A DNA stretch of 64,000 bases, taken from NCBI RefSeq assembly GCF_013391105.1, contig NZ_CP058335.1, forward strand, positions 1,178,001 through 1,242,000, given 5' to 3'. The position numbers and the translations under genes are program-made. Position 1 is the first letter of the stretch, and each line of letters starts with the position of its first letter. The stretch comes from Natronomonas salina (GTDB lineage: Archaea > Halobacteriota > Halobacteria > Halobacteriales > Haloarculaceae). Shown here piece after piece: positions 1 through 8,299 of this stretch. The notes below the pieces were generated by a model. That model had not been told where the DNA came from, did no database searches, and saw only the letters and a list, made by a program, of their open reading frames with translations.

Positions 1-290
1 AGCTTCTCGTGTTTGCTCCGCTTGGGGCTCGCCGGCATCAGGACCGGGCCGAGCCGCGAGACCGACCGCCCGGGCGGCGGCGAGACGAGCGCCCGGCCGA
101 CGGACTTCGTCTGCTCGAAGATCGGCAGGAGCGCGACCGGCCGGTCGCCCTTGAAGGCGCCCAGCAAGAGGAGATCGCCGGCGACGTGGTCGTCGAGGAC
201 GTCGAGGGCCTCCGGCGCGTGGAACGGCTCGAAACCCCGATCCGGGAGGGAATCCCCCCACTCGGAGAGCGACAGTCGTTCGAGTTGCAT
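1..290 (-). CDS. FemAB/GNAT-like N-acyltransferase, N-terminal part (runs off the left edge)
   Basis: An open minus-strand frame starts with ATG at 290 and is still open at base 1, giving about 96 residues beginning MQLERLSLSEWGDSLPDRG. It resembles the N-terminus of the FemAB-like protein at 8296-9294: both share the order SLSEWxxL/SEEWNRLV, a block ending in GDRPVALLPIF / GQEPVGLFPVY, then a Pro-rich SPPP segment, LGPVLMP / LGPAQLN and a basic SPKRSK / SPKQRK stretch. I infer a paralogue that transfers an acyl or aminoacyl group onto a surface glycan or its precursor. It is the last visible gene of the minus-strand glycan operon, 72 bp after the Eis-like GNAT. The catalytic half lies outside the window, so the family call rests on this internal similarity. 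Confidence 0.75.
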   Translation of the reverse strand, partial: MQLERLSLSEWGDSLPDRGFEPFHAPEALDVLDDHVAGDLLLLGAFKGDRPVALLPIFEQTKSVGRALVSPPPGRSVSRLGPVLMPASPKRSKHEK

Positions 291-362
291 CTGGCGGTCG
301 GAGTCGACCTGTCCTATTCGTTATCTCCCTCCTGCGGAACCGCACCGGCCGTTAGGGGTCGA

Positions 363-1481
363 TTAGAGGACGTCGTAGGCGGTTAACCGCCAGCTCGCCG
401 GCGATTCCGGGAGGTCGCGGTCGGCGAAGTCGGGCGGCCACATCATGTACTCGGTGCCGAGGCTGACCCAGTTCGAACCGGGGCGGCGCTCCGAGCAGGC
501 GACGATCACGTCGGCGCCGGCCCGGCGAGCGTCGGTCTCGAGTCGTTCGAAGAGGCGTGTCGCCGCCGCCGGGTCCGACCACGTCTGCTCGACGACCCGG
601 TACTCCGTGAAGCCGTCCTTCCGGAGGGCGCCCGCCACGAGGAAGTCCCGGAGGTCGCCGTCGGCGTCGCGGGCGACGTAGACGCTGGCGTCCGGGTAGC
701 GCCCGGCGTGGCGGATGGTCTCGGCCGACCGCCGGAAGTGGTACGGCACGTCGATATCGTCCCGCAGGTGTGCCGCGAGCTCCTCGACGAGGTCGTCGGG
801 GAGGCTGCGCCCGTCGACGACCGAGACTTCGAACCGTCCTTCGGACCCCGGCGTCGAGGCTCCGGCGGTACTCTCGTCACCGCCGGGTTGATCCACGTCA
901 CCGCTGCCGTACACGACGTCGGCCGCCCTCGCCATGAGCTTCGAGACGGCGTCCGACCGGGTCAACCGCCGGTCCAGCGGGGCGACGTAGTCCGCGGCCG
1001 TCCTCGCGAGGTCGCGGTCCAGCACGTAGTGGGCGAGGACGCGCGACGGCGAGAGCACCCGCGTGTGGACTGGCAGCGTCACCTTCCGCCAGCCGTTCTT
1101 CTCGTGGTGCTCCGTCGTGATCTTGCCGGCCCGGTTGAACGTGACGACGTGGTCGGCGTGCTCGCGGCTGTGGGCCATCGACCGCTCGAGCAGCTCCGAG
1201 TAGTGGCCGCGGCCGCGGTAGGGTTCGTCGACGGCGGTGCCGCCGTGGACGTGGACCGTCGCCGTCCCCGATGGCGTCCGGAGCTCCCGCTGGAAGACTC
1301 GGCGGGCGGCCACGACCTCGCCGTCGTCGTTCGTGACGACGAAGTTGTCGGTCGCCGGGTCGTACCCCGGGAAGTCGCCGTACTTCCAGTCGAAGTACGC
1401 CGCGGACCCCCAGCCGTCGAACGCGCGGTTCAGGAGGGCGAGCAGTTCGTCGTCGTCCGGGTCGGTCGTCTCGGTAGCCAT
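363..1481 (-). CDS. GNAT family N-acetyltransferase (Eis-like two-part layout)
   Basis: 372 residues. The N-terminal half has a GNAT acetyl-CoA-binding signature: VHVHGGTAVDEPYRGRGHYSELL, i.e. a VxPxxRGxG-type loop at about residues 80-100 followed by the helix that grips the pyrophosphate. The second half is a longer domain seen in Eis-like acetyltransferases. The substrate is unknown; by context (polysaccharide deacetylases, a nucleotide-sugar dehydrogenase and another N-acyltransferase in the same operon) I infer an amino sugar or amino-acid substituent of an envelope glycan. It follows the deacetylase-like gene with an 10-bp gap, which suggests cotranscription. It has no signal peptide, so it should act in the cytoplasm. 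Confidence 0.8.
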   Translation of the reverse strand: MATETTDPDDDELLALLNRAFDGWGSAAYFDWKYGDFPGYDPATDNFVVTNDDGEVVAARRVFQRELRTPSGTATVHVHGGTAVDEPYRGRGHYSELLERSMAHSREHADHVVTFNRAGKITTEHHEKNGWRKVTLPVHTRVLSPSRVLAHYVLDRDLARTAADYVAPLDRRLTRSDAVSKLMARAADVVYGSGDVDQPGGDESTAGASTPGSEGRFEVSVVDGRSLPDDLVEELAAHLRDDIDVPYHFRRSAETIRHAGRYPDASVYVARDADGDLRDFLVAGALRKDGFTEYRVVEQTWSDPAAATRLFERLETDARRAGADVIVACSERRPGSNWVSLGTEYMMWPPDFADRDLPESPASWRLTAYDVL

Positions 1482-1491
1482 GGTCGATCCC

Positions 1492-2430
1492 TCACCCCCG
1501 TCCGCCGTCGACCGCCCCAGCCTCGACCGTCGGATCGTCGGTCGCGGGGTGGTCGAGCGTCTCGTACAGTTCGCCGGGCGGGCCGACCCAGGCGCCCATC
1601 TCGAGGGCGCGCTCCACGAGCCGGCAGTACAGCGTCCGGTAGTTCGGGAAGTCCCGCTCGCTGAACGACCGCGGGTGCCAGTCGACGGACATCACGGCGT
1701 CGTTCTCGCGGGCCTCCTCCAGGAGGGCCTCGCAGGTCTCCCAGGCGCCCGCCAGGTCCCCCTCGCTCGGGAGCGCGACGTCCATCAGGTTCACGGGGAA
1801 GACGACGAACTCGTCGTCGAAGGGGCGCTGGACGGTGTAGCCGTGCTCGAAGCCGGGGTCGGTCGCGGTGCCGAGCGAGGCGTCGTACTCCAGGCCCGCC
1901 TCGCGCTGGAGGTACCAGGTCTCCGGGACGTCGAGGTTGAGGTAGTGCTGGCGGGTGCCGACGACCTCGCGGCCCAGGACCCCCTCGAGGCGGCGCTTCT
2001 CGGCGGCGAGTCGGTCGCCGTCCCGGTAGGACTCGTAGGAACCGTGGAGGCCAATCTCCCACCCGCCGCCGTCGAGTTCGTGGATCAGGTCGACGACGGC
2101 CGGGTCCCGCAGCGAGTACCGGCCGGCGTACAGCTGGACCGTCTCCGGGCTGAACCACTCCCGGACCGGCCGGTCGAAGAACCGCTGCTCGTCGAGGAAG
2201 TAGAAGGCCGACCGGACGCCGAGGTCGTCCTCAAGGTCCATCACGTCCTCGTAGGTCCAGTAGGGGTTCCGGCCGGGCAGCAGCGACGTGAGGTGCCAGG
2301 GGTCGCGGTCCCGGACGGCGTAGTACAGCGCCTGGTGGGTCTTGTACGGCCGGTCGACGTCGTGGGAGAGACACAGCGCGAAGCTGTGGTCGTCCAGGAC
2401 GTCGGGCCGGAGGTGGGCGTCGTCACTCAT
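1492..2430 (-). CDS. Polysaccharide deacetylase family protein (NodB-like fold)
   Basis: 312 residues. The NodB-type metal motif is visible: the Asp-containing LSHDVDRPYK near residues 21-30 (motif 1, HDVD) and EIGLHGSYESY near 137-147 (motif 2, HxxxS-like), plus a late DWHPRSF segment that fits the catalytic-base region. The family removes N-acetyl groups from sugars, or in some members acts on other amides. No secretion signal is visible, so it may act on a cytoplasmic lipid-linked or nucleotide-linked sugar. The reading frame overlaps the upstream DUF354 gene by 8 bp, a sign of translational coupling. There is a second, diverged deacetylase-like gene two positions upstream in the operon. 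Confidence 0.82.
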   Translation of the reverse strand: MSDDAHLRPDVLDDHSFALCLSHDVDRPYKTHQALYYAVRDRDPWHLTSLLPGRNPYWTYEDVMDLEDDLGVRSAFYFLDEQRFFDRPVREWFSPETVQLYAGRYSLRDPAVVDLIHELDGGGWEIGLHGSYESYRDGDRLAAEKRRLEGVLGREVVGTRQHYLNLDVPETWYLQREAGLEYDASLGTATDPGFEHGYTVQRPFDDEFVVFPVNLMDVALPSEGDLAGAWETCEALLEEARENDAVMSVDWHPRSFSERDFPNYRTLYCRLVERALEMGAWVGPPGELYETLDHPATDDPTVEAGAVDGGRG

Positions 2431-3460
2431 GGGCGGCCTCCTCGACCACGTCGAGCATGTACTGGGTCACGTCTATCGCGTCCTCGAGATAGGCGTCGCG
2501 CTTCTCGGTCCACTCCGCTCCGGCGTCGCCGGACTCGGCGAGTTCGAGGGTGCGGTCCCGCAGTGCCGCGTCCTCGGTGGCGAGATCGACCAGCCCCCGC
2601 GACTGGACCTCGACGAGCGCGCCGAGGACGCCCTCGTTGGCCGGCGACTCGTACCTGACGGCGGGCGTTCCGAGGAGCCCGGCCTCGATGGCCATCGTCC
2701 CGGAGTCGGTCGCCAGGACGTCCGCCTCCGCAAGCAGGTGGTGGATGTCCGCCGGCGGGACCGGGATCTCGTGGCCGTCCAGTCCGGGCGGGAGGTCTCC
2801 CTCGGAGGAGACGTAGACGGTCCCGAGCTCCGAGAGGGCGTCGACGAGGTCGCGCTTCGTCCCCGCGCGCAGTCCCGCCCGCTCGCCGTCGTGGTGGGCG
2901 TCCTGGGCGACGAAGCGGAGGACGAAGTACGGCTCGTCGGGGTCGACGCCGTGGTCGCGGAGCAGGTCCCGGTCCGGCGTGAACCGGTCGGGGTGGAGGT
3001 AGGCGAGTTCCTGGACGCCCGGGTGGCGGCGGTGGACTCGCCCGTAGTCCTTCTGGTAGCTCTCCGGCGTGCAGAAGTAGTCGACGAGCGGCGTGGTGAC
3101 CCGCGCGACCGTCTCGACGTTCTCGGTGTCGGCGAAGACGACGCTGGCGGCGCCGGCCGCCTTCGCGGCGTGGACGGCGGTCGGGACGAGGCGGCTCACG
3201 ACGACGTCGGGGTCGAACCGCCGGGCGAACCGGATCGTCCGGACCTCCCGGGCTCCCCACTCGCCGACGGTCCCGAGCGTCCCGGTCCGGCGCGTCGAGA
3301 GGACGGTGTGTTCGATGTCGTAGGCGTCCAGCAGGTCCGTCGTCATCTCCTTCTCCCGTGAGGTGACCGCCACCGTGTGGCCGTCGGCTGCCAGCGACGT
3401 GACGGCGTTTCTGAACAGGTGGACGTGGGCCGGGTGTGCGATGTCGAACTGGACCCGCAT
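2423..3460 (-). CDS. DUF354 family protein (WecB/glycosyltransferase-B-like fold)
   Basis: 345 residues starting MRVQFDIAHPAHVHLFRNAV, the typical DUF354 N-terminus: a Rossmann strand followed by a HPAHVHLF loop like that in UDP-GlcNAc 2-epimerase and GT-B enzymes. The C-terminal half contains LATDSGTMAIEAGLLGTPAVRY, the nucleotide-sugar-binding loop common to epimerase/GT-B proteins. In archaeal glycan clusters DUF354 proteins often sit where a 2-epimerase or glycosyltransferase would be expected. Here the WbpI-type 2-epimerase step of the diacetamido-sugar route is otherwise unassigned, so this gene is a candidate for it, though a transferase role is equally possible. It overlaps its downstream neighbour by 8 bp. 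Confidence 0.85.
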   Translation of the reverse strand: MRVQFDIAHPAHVHLFRNAVTSLAADGHTVAVTSREKEMTTDLLDAYDIEHTVLSTRRTGTLGTVGEWGAREVRTIRFARRFDPDVVVSRLVPTAVHAAKAAGAASVVFADTENVETVARVTTPLVDYFCTPESYQKDYGRVHRRHPGVQELAYLHPDRFTPDRDLLRDHGVDPDEPYFVLRFVAQDAHHDGERAGLRAGTKRDLVDALSELGTVYVSSEGDLPPGLDGHEIPVPPADIHHLLAEADVLATDSGTMAIEAGLLGTPAVRYESPANEGVLGALVEVQSRGLVDLATEDAALRDRTLELAESGDAGAEWTEKRDAYLEDAIDVTQYMLDVVEEAAHE

Positions 3461-3463
3461 GGT

Positions 3464-4318
3464 TCAGCCGACGTTCGGTTCGGCCGAGTCGTCCCCGGCG
3501 TCGTCCGCCAGGTCGATCGGCGCGTAGTGGAGACCGTACTTGAACGCGTTGATGGCGCCGTCCTTGGCCCGCTCGGCGGTGAGTTCGGCGGCCGACCCCG
3601 CCCACCGGTTCGGGTGGGTGAGCAGGCAGGCGCGGTCGATCTCGCCGTCGCGGAGGAGGCCGATGAGCTCCCAGGTGCTGTCGACCTGGATCGTCTTGTC
3701 GCCCTCCCCCATCGTGTGGTCCTTGACCTTGAGCGCGCCGTCCCGCCAGGTGCGCCCGGTGTCGGAGAAGTACGTGACGTCCTCGAAGTCCATCGAGAGG
3801 TAGGCCTCGCCCTCGAGGTCGTAGTCCTCACAGTCGGGGGCGCCCTCGACCCACATGTCGCGGTTGTCGTGGGCCGACAGGGGGTTCCCGTGCATGCAGA
3901 CGGTGTCGATATCGGCGAGCCGCCGGAAGCGCTGGAGGTTCCGCTCGAAGTTCTCGTGGGCCGCCTCGACGTCGCCGTCGGCGACGTCCATCGACTCGTA
4001 GTGGTAGCCGACCTCGTGGCCGAGCGCCTCCAGTTCCGTCAGCAGGTCCGGCTTGAACGTCTTGTCGATGGCGCGGACGTAGTACGTCGACGGGACGTCC
4101 CGGACCGACTCGATCTGGGCCATCTGCAGGGCGTTCCACGGTTTCCGGTCGACGTCGTGGCGGAGCACGATGAACTGCTCGGGCAGCGACCCGCCGCCGA
4201 GGTACTCCCGGACGGTGACGAACTCGTAGCCGGCGTCGAGTGCGGCGTCGAGCAGGTCCGCGTACGCCTGGTAGGTGAAGTCGCTGCGCATGTCCAGGAC
4301 GGACTCGAGGTCAATCAC
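3464..4318 (-). CDS. Polysaccharide deacetylase-like protein
   Basis: 284 residues. The metal-binding first motif is present (VLRHDVDRKPWNAL, near residue 51-64), followed by EVGYHYESM, the position of motif 2 with a His and Ser-type arrangement, and a CMHGNPLSAHDN segment. The overall order matches deacetylase-fold proteins of archaeal polysaccharide loci rather than classical chitin deacetylases, and I cannot tell whether it is an active deacetylase. It lies 3 bp from the DUF354 gene and overlaps the upstream dehydrogenase by 8 bp, so all five genes look like one transcription unit. No signal peptide is seen. Confidence 0.78.
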   Translation of the reverse strand: MIDLESVLDMRSDFTYQAYADLLDAALDAGYEFVTVREYLGGGSLPEQFIVLRHDVDRKPWNALQMAQIESVRDVPSTYYVRAIDKTFKPDLLTELEALGHEVGYHYESMDVADGDVEAAHENFERNLQRFRRLADIDTVCMHGNPLSAHDNRDMWVEGAPDCEDYDLEGEAYLSMDFEDVTYFSDTGRTWRDGALKVKDHTMGEGDKTIQVDSTWELIGLLRDGEIDRACLLTHPNRWAGSAAELTAERAKDGAINAFKYGLHYAPIDLADDAGDDSAEPNVG

Positions 4319-5675
4319 CGTCGGCCCTCCCGACCACGCGTCGGTCGTGGTCGAACTGGACGTCGTCCAGCGCGGCGCGGGTGTCGACGACGACGAGGTC
4401 GTCGTGGGCGTCCCAGTCGTAGTCGTCGAACGCCTCGTGGGCCGTCACGAGGACGACCGCGTCGAGGTCCCGGTCGGCGGCGGCGTCCTGGGAGACCAGC
4501 TCCGCGACGCCGTCGACGTCGTCGAGCATCGGGTCGACGGCGACCGTCTCCGCGCCCGCGTTCGAGAGCTGCTGGAGGATGGCGACGGCGGGGCTGTTGC
4601 GGGTCTCCTCGACGCCGGCGCGGTAGGTGACCCCCAGTACGAGGACGGTCGCGTCCCGCAGCGCCGTCCCGTGCTGTTCGAGGGCGCCCTCGAGCTTGCC
4701 GACGACGTGGGTCGGCATCCCGTCGTTGACCGCCCGCGCCGCCTGGATGATGGGACTGTGGACGTCGAAGCGGTTCAGCAGGAAGTACGGGTAGACGGGG
4801 ATGCAGTGGCCGCCGACGCCCGGCCCCGGCCGGAGGATGTTGCTGTGGGGGTTCGTGTTGGATGCGTCGATGGCCTCTCGGACGTCGATGTCGAGGCCGT
4901 CGGCGTAGTTCGCGAACTCGTTGGCGAGCCCGATGTTGACGTCGCGGTAGACGCCGCCGAAGACCTTCGTGGCCTCCGCCGTGGTGGCGTCCGAGACGGT
5001 GATGACGTCGTTGTCGGTCACCCGGTCGTAGATGGCGGCGGCGACGCGGCCGCTCTCCCGGTCGATGCCGCCGACGATCTTCGGGTACGCACCGCGGATG
5101 TCCTGGAGGGCCCGGCCGCTCGAGGTGCGTTCCGGACAGAAGGCGAGGCCGAACTCGTCGGCCTCGAGGCCGCTCTCCTCGGCCAGCCGCGGTTCGACGA
5201 CGTCGCGGCAGGTCCCCGGCGGGACCGTCGACTCCACGACCACGAGGTCGCCGCGGTCGAGGCCGGCGGCGATGTCGTCGACGACGGCCCGGACCACCGC
5301 GAGGTCCGGGTTGTTCTCGTCGGTCAGCAGCGTCGGGACGATGATGACGTGGAGGGTCGCGTCGGCGGCCGCCGCCCGCGGGTCGGTCACCGCCTCGAAG
5401 GCACCGGATTCGACGGTCTCGGAGACGAGTTCCGGGAGTCCGGGTTCGCCCTCGACGTGGCTCTCGCCGGCGTTGACTGACTCGACGACGTCGGGGTCGA
5501 TGTCCGCGCCCGTGACGTTGCCGGAGACGTCGGCGAACACCGACGCGATGGGCAGGCCCATCTTCCCGAGGCCGTAGACCGCGACTGGGACGTCCCCGCT
5601 CGCGAACCGCTCGCCGATCTCGTCGGCGTCGTCGGCCGTCCCGTAGAGCCCGCCGCTCTCGACTGTCTCGCTCAT
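4311..5675 (-). CDS. Nucleotide sugar dehydrogenase (UDP-GlcNAc / UDP-ManNAc 6-dehydrogenase, WbpA/WecC family)
   Basis: 454 residues with the three-domain UDP-sugar dehydrogenase layout: N-terminal NAD-binding Rossmann domain (VAVYGLGKMGLPIASVFA, about residues 31-48), central helix domain, and C-terminal UDP-binding domain. The catalytic cysteine lies in GPGVGGHCIPVYPYFL near residue 290, and VVVESTVPPGT is the conserved second motif. The enzyme oxidises C6 of a UDP-HexNAc to the uronic acid with two NAD+. A short acidic leader precedes the Rossmann fold. Its stop/start overlaps (ATGA) the upstream hexapeptide acyltransferase. With the Gfo/Idh, DegT and acyltransferase genes of this window it can complete a WbpA-B-E-D pathway. 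Confidence 0.92.
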   Translation of the reverse strand: MSETVESGGLYGTADDADEIGERFASGDVPVAVYGLGKMGLPIASVFADVSGNVTGADIDPDVVESVNAGESHVEGEPGLPELVSETVESGAFEAVTDPRAAAADATLHVIIVPTLLTDENNPDLAVVRAVVDDIAAGLDRGDLVVVESTVPPGTCRDVVEPRLAEESGLEADEFGLAFCPERTSSGRALQDIRGAYPKIVGGIDRESGRVAAAIYDRVTDNDVITVSDATTAEATKVFGGVYRDVNIGLANEFANYADGLDIDVREAIDASNTNPHSNILRPGPGVGGHCIPVYPYFLLNRFDVHSPIIQAARAVNDGMPTHVVGKLEGALEQHGTALRDATVLVLGVTYRAGVEETRNSPAVAILQQLSNAGAETVAVDPMLDDVDGVAELVSQDAAADRDLDAVVLVTAHEAFDDYDWDAHDDLVVVDTRAALDDVQFDHDRRVVGRADGD

Positions 5676-6256
5676 CGGATATCGTTCTCCCCGTCGAGTT
5701 GGTCGGGAAGCGGTCGCGACTCGGCCGGGACGCCGACGGCGAGGCGTCCGGGCGGGACGTCGTCGGTGACGACCGCACCGGCGGCGACGAACGAGCCCTC
5801 GCCGATCGTGACGCCCGGGTTGATCGTCGCGTTGGCGCCGACGGAGACGTGGTCCTCGATGGTGGGGCCCTCGAGGTCCTCGTCGGTCCGGACCGGGTAG
5901 GGGTCGTTCGTCAGGACGGCGTTCGGTCCGAGGAAGACGTCGCTGCCGATCTCGGTGTAGGAGGGGACGTAGACCCCGGTCTGCATGCTGACGCGGTCGC
6001 CCACGACGGTGTGGCCGTCGATGACCGTCTTGGTCCCGACGATGCAGTCGTCGCCGATCTCGGTCTGCTCGCGGACGAGCGCGTCGTGGCCCGTGGTCAG
6101 CCCCTCGCCCACGGTGACGTCCGGGTAGATGATGGTCCCGGAACGGACGGTCGCGCCGTCGCCGATCCGGGGCGGTTCGCCGGAGACCTCCGGCGGGGAG
6201 ACCACCGCCCCCTCGTGGATCGTGCAGTCGTCGCCGAGGTCCGCCCGACTGCTCAC
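5672..6256 (-). CDS. Left-handed beta-helix (hexapeptide) N-acetyltransferase, WbpD-like
   Basis: About 194 residues made almost wholly of hexapeptide repeats: IGDGATVRSGTIIYPDVTVGEG, IGDDCIVGTKTVI, IGSDVFLGPNAVLTND and VSVGANATINPGVTIGEG, then VAAGAVVTDDVPPGRLAVGVPA at the C-terminus. This is the WbpD arrangement: a trimeric acetyl-CoA-dependent enzyme that acetylates the 3-amino group of a UDP-2-acetamido-3-amino-uronic acid. I chose a GTG start at 6256 (MSSRADLGDD); a GTG at 6265 is equally possible, and a longer frame extends upstream but is non-conserved. It is the first gene of the minus-strand operon. The shared promoter motif lies 84-93 bp upstream at 6340-6349. Confidence 0.85.
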   Translation of the reverse strand: MSSRADLGDDCTIHEGAVVSPPEVSGEPPRIGDGATVRSGTIIYPDVTVGEGLTTGHDALVREQTEIGDDCIVGTKTVIDGHTVVGDRVSMQTGVYVPSYTEIGSDVFLGPNAVLTNDPYPVRTDEDLEGPTIEDHVSVGANATINPGVTIGEGSFVAAGAVVTDDVPPGRLAVGVPAESRPLPDQLDGENDIR

Positions 6257-6339
6257 GGCGACCACCCCTGGCCCCGGCCCGTGGGCGGCTGGAGTCGGTT
6301 CGAAATCTCTCTCATGTGCGGGCACTCCCGTCGGCCCGG

Positions 6340-6349
6340 CTTTGTTATG
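6340..6349 (-). promoter_or_regulatory. CATAACAAAG promoter element of the acyltransferase-dehydrogenase operon
   Basis: On the minus strand this reads CATAACAAAGCCG. The same 13 bases occur at 15421-15409 ahead of the aminotransferase-oxidoreductase operon. It is AT-rich in a very GC-rich background and lies upstream of the first gene of the operon, so it is likely a TATA-type box or an activator site. Confidence 0.55.
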
Positions 6350-6638
6350 CAACTCTTTACTCGCGCCTTCGTCGCTCGTAGCCGTCCCGGTGTGTGACAC
6401 GGAGACGAGGCTTGACCGCCCGCAAAGTCGGGTTTGGAACCCCCTACCGGTACACGCGGGGAGGACACCTCGAGGGCCGTTCGTCGGTCGTCCGGGGACT
6501 GACCGGGTACGGCCCTCGCCGACTCCGATCGGTGGGCTCACCGTACCGGTGGGGATTCGTCGGTTATCGTCCTCCTACGAATTGCATTCCCTCGCACCGC
6601 CGGTAGTATGAAACAGTAGGGCCGGCGAAAATGTTAAT

Positions 6639-6648
6639 CATAACAAAG
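6639..6648 (+). promoter_or_regulatory. CATAACAAAG promoter element of the phosphatase-FemAB operon
   Basis: The motif spans -35 to -26 relative to the ATG at 6674. That is where a haloarchaeal TATA box would be for a nearly leaderless transcript, so here it probably is the core promoter itself. Confidence 0.6.
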
Positions 6649-6673
6649 GGTAGAACCACCGACCGTCCGCTAC

Positions 6674-8299
6674 ATGCCCGCCACAGATTTCGAGGGGATG
6701 CGGACGCTCGTCGTCGGGATCGACGGAGCGTCGCTCGACGTGCTCGCCGACCGCGGCGAGGACGTCGTCCCCGCCATCACGGACCTCCTGCATTCGGGGG
6801 TGTCGGGGGACCTCGAGTCGCAGATCCCGCCCTGGACCCCCAGCGCCTGGCCGTCGATCTACACCGGCGTCAATCCCGGTAAGCACGGCGTCTTCGGCTT
6901 CCTCCGGTTCGAAGGCTACGACTGGGACGTCGTCAACTACACCGACGTCAGAGAGCACACCGTCTGGGAACTCCTGAGCGACCACGGCTACACGAGCGTG
7001 GTCGTCAACACGCCCGTGACCCACCCGCCCTCGGAGTTCGACGGCGCGCTGGTCCCCGGGTACGTCGCCCCCGAGGAGCCGGCCTGCCACCCCGAGGGGC
7101 TCCTCGACGAACTGGAGGCGGAGATCGGCGAGTACCGCGTCTACGACGACGCGGACGACCGGAACACCGACGAGGAGATCGCCGAGGGTTACGAGGAGCT
7201 CGTCGAGATGCGCGGCGAGGCCTTCCGCTACCTCGCCGACGAGTTCGACCCCGACTTCGGCTTCCTCCAGTTCCAGCAGACCGACACCGCCTTCCACGAG
7301 CACCCGGAGAACGACGCGGTCGTCGACGCGGTCTACGCGGCGGCCGACCGGGAGATCGCGGCGACCCTCGAGGCCTGCGACCCCGACGTCGTCCTGCTGG
7401 TCAGCGACCACGGCATCGGCCCCTACGACGGCCACGAGTTCCGCGCGAACAGCTTCCTGCGTGACCGCGGCGACGTCGCGACGACGGCCGGCGAGGGCGG
7501 CATGCCCTCGTGGTCGAGCATCGCTCGCAACCGGCTGCAGGACGGCGAGGAGGGCGGCCAGCCCGACCCGTCGGCGCTGGAGCGGACGATGTCGATGGCC
7601 GCGAAGGTCGGCGTCACGAGCCAGCGCATCGAGACGGTCGTGAAGGCCCTCGGCCTCGAGGACCTCGCGGTGCGGGTCGCGCCGACCGACGCCATCCGCG
7701 CGGCCAGCGAACAGGTCGACTTCGCGGAGTCGCGCGCGTACGTCCGCGACAGGATCGAACTGGGCGTCCGCATCAACCTCGAGGGCCGCGAGCCCGCGGG
7801 CGTCGTCCCCGAATCGGAGTACGAGTCGGTGCGCGCCGAACTCGTCGACGCGCTGTCGGCCGTCCGCACGCCCGACGGCGAGCCCGTCTTCGAGTCCGTC
7901 GTCCGTCGCGAGGACGTCTTCGACGGACCGTACCTCGAGGAAGCCCCCGACATCGTCGTCGTCCCGTCCGAGTTCGACCAGTACCTCTCGGCGTCGCTGC
8001 GCGACGAGCAGTTCGGCCCGCCGTCCGAGCCGTGGAACCACAAGCTCGACGGCGTCGTCGCGGCCGCCGGGGACGTCGACGACGACGCCAGCCTCGCGGG
8101 CGCACACATCTTCGACGTCGCACCGACCGTCCTCGCAACCTTCGGGCTTCCGGCGGCCGACCGGATGGACGGGCTGGTGTTGCCCGTCGTCGACGACGTC
8201 GGCTCCGAGCCGTACCCCGAGTACGAGGGCGACGACGTCACGACCGAGGACGAAGCCGTCGAGGACCGGCTGGAGGACCTGGGGTACCTGGAGCGATGA
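6674..8299 (+). CDS. Alkaline phosphatase superfamily protein (type I phosphodiesterase/nucleotide pyrophosphatase-like)
   Basis: 541 residues. The N-terminus has the superfamily metal and nucleophile region: TLVVGIDGASLDVL (metal Asp) and TPSAWPSIYTGVNPGKHGVFGF (Thr/Ser nucleophile in the TxxAxPSxxTG-like turn). Further metal residues are in VLLVSDHGIGPYDGHEF (about residues 241-256, DHG). Members hydrolyse or transfer phosphate or sulfate esters; in archaeal surface-glycan clusters they are common but uncharacterised. No signal peptide or membrane segment is obvious, so the action is presumably cytoplasmic. It overlaps the FemAB-like gene by 4 bp (ATGA), showing an operon. Start at 6674 fits the promoter motif spacing. 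Confidence 0.85.
   Translation: MPATDFEGMRTLVVGIDGASLDVLADRGEDVVPAITDLLHSGVSGDLESQIPPWTPSAWPSIYTGVNPGKHGVFGFLRFEGYDWDVVNYTDVREHTVWELLSDHGYTSVVVNTPVTHPPSEFDGALVPGYVAPEEPACHPEGLLDELEAEIGEYRVYDDADDRNTDEEIAEGYEELVEMRGEAFRYLADEFDPDFGFLQFQQTDTAFHEHPENDAVVDAVYAAADREIAATLEACDPDVVLLVSDHGIGPYDGHEFRANSFLRDRGDVATTAGEGGMPSWSSIARNRLQDGEEGGQPDPSALERTMSMAAKVGVTSQRIETVVKALGLEDLAVRVAPTDAIRAASEQVDFAESRAYVRDRIELGVRINLEGREPAGVVPESEYESVRAELVDALSAVRTPDGEPVFESVVRREDVFDGPYLEEAPDIVVVPSEFDQYLSASLRDEQFGPPSEPWNHKLDGVVAAAGDVDDDASLAGAHIFDVAPTVLATFGLPAADRMDGLVLPVVDDVGSEPYPEYEGDDVTTEDEAVEDRLEDLGYLER

Larger units (their letters stand above)
6257..6673. other. Divergent intergenic region, 417 bp
   Basis: No convincing gene. 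It separates the minus-strand glycan operon from the plus-strand phosphatase/FemAB genes and holds two copies of ATAACAAAG facing outwards (6340-6349 on minus, 6639-6648 on plus). Several short frames exist but none has recognisable sequence. Confidence 0.6.
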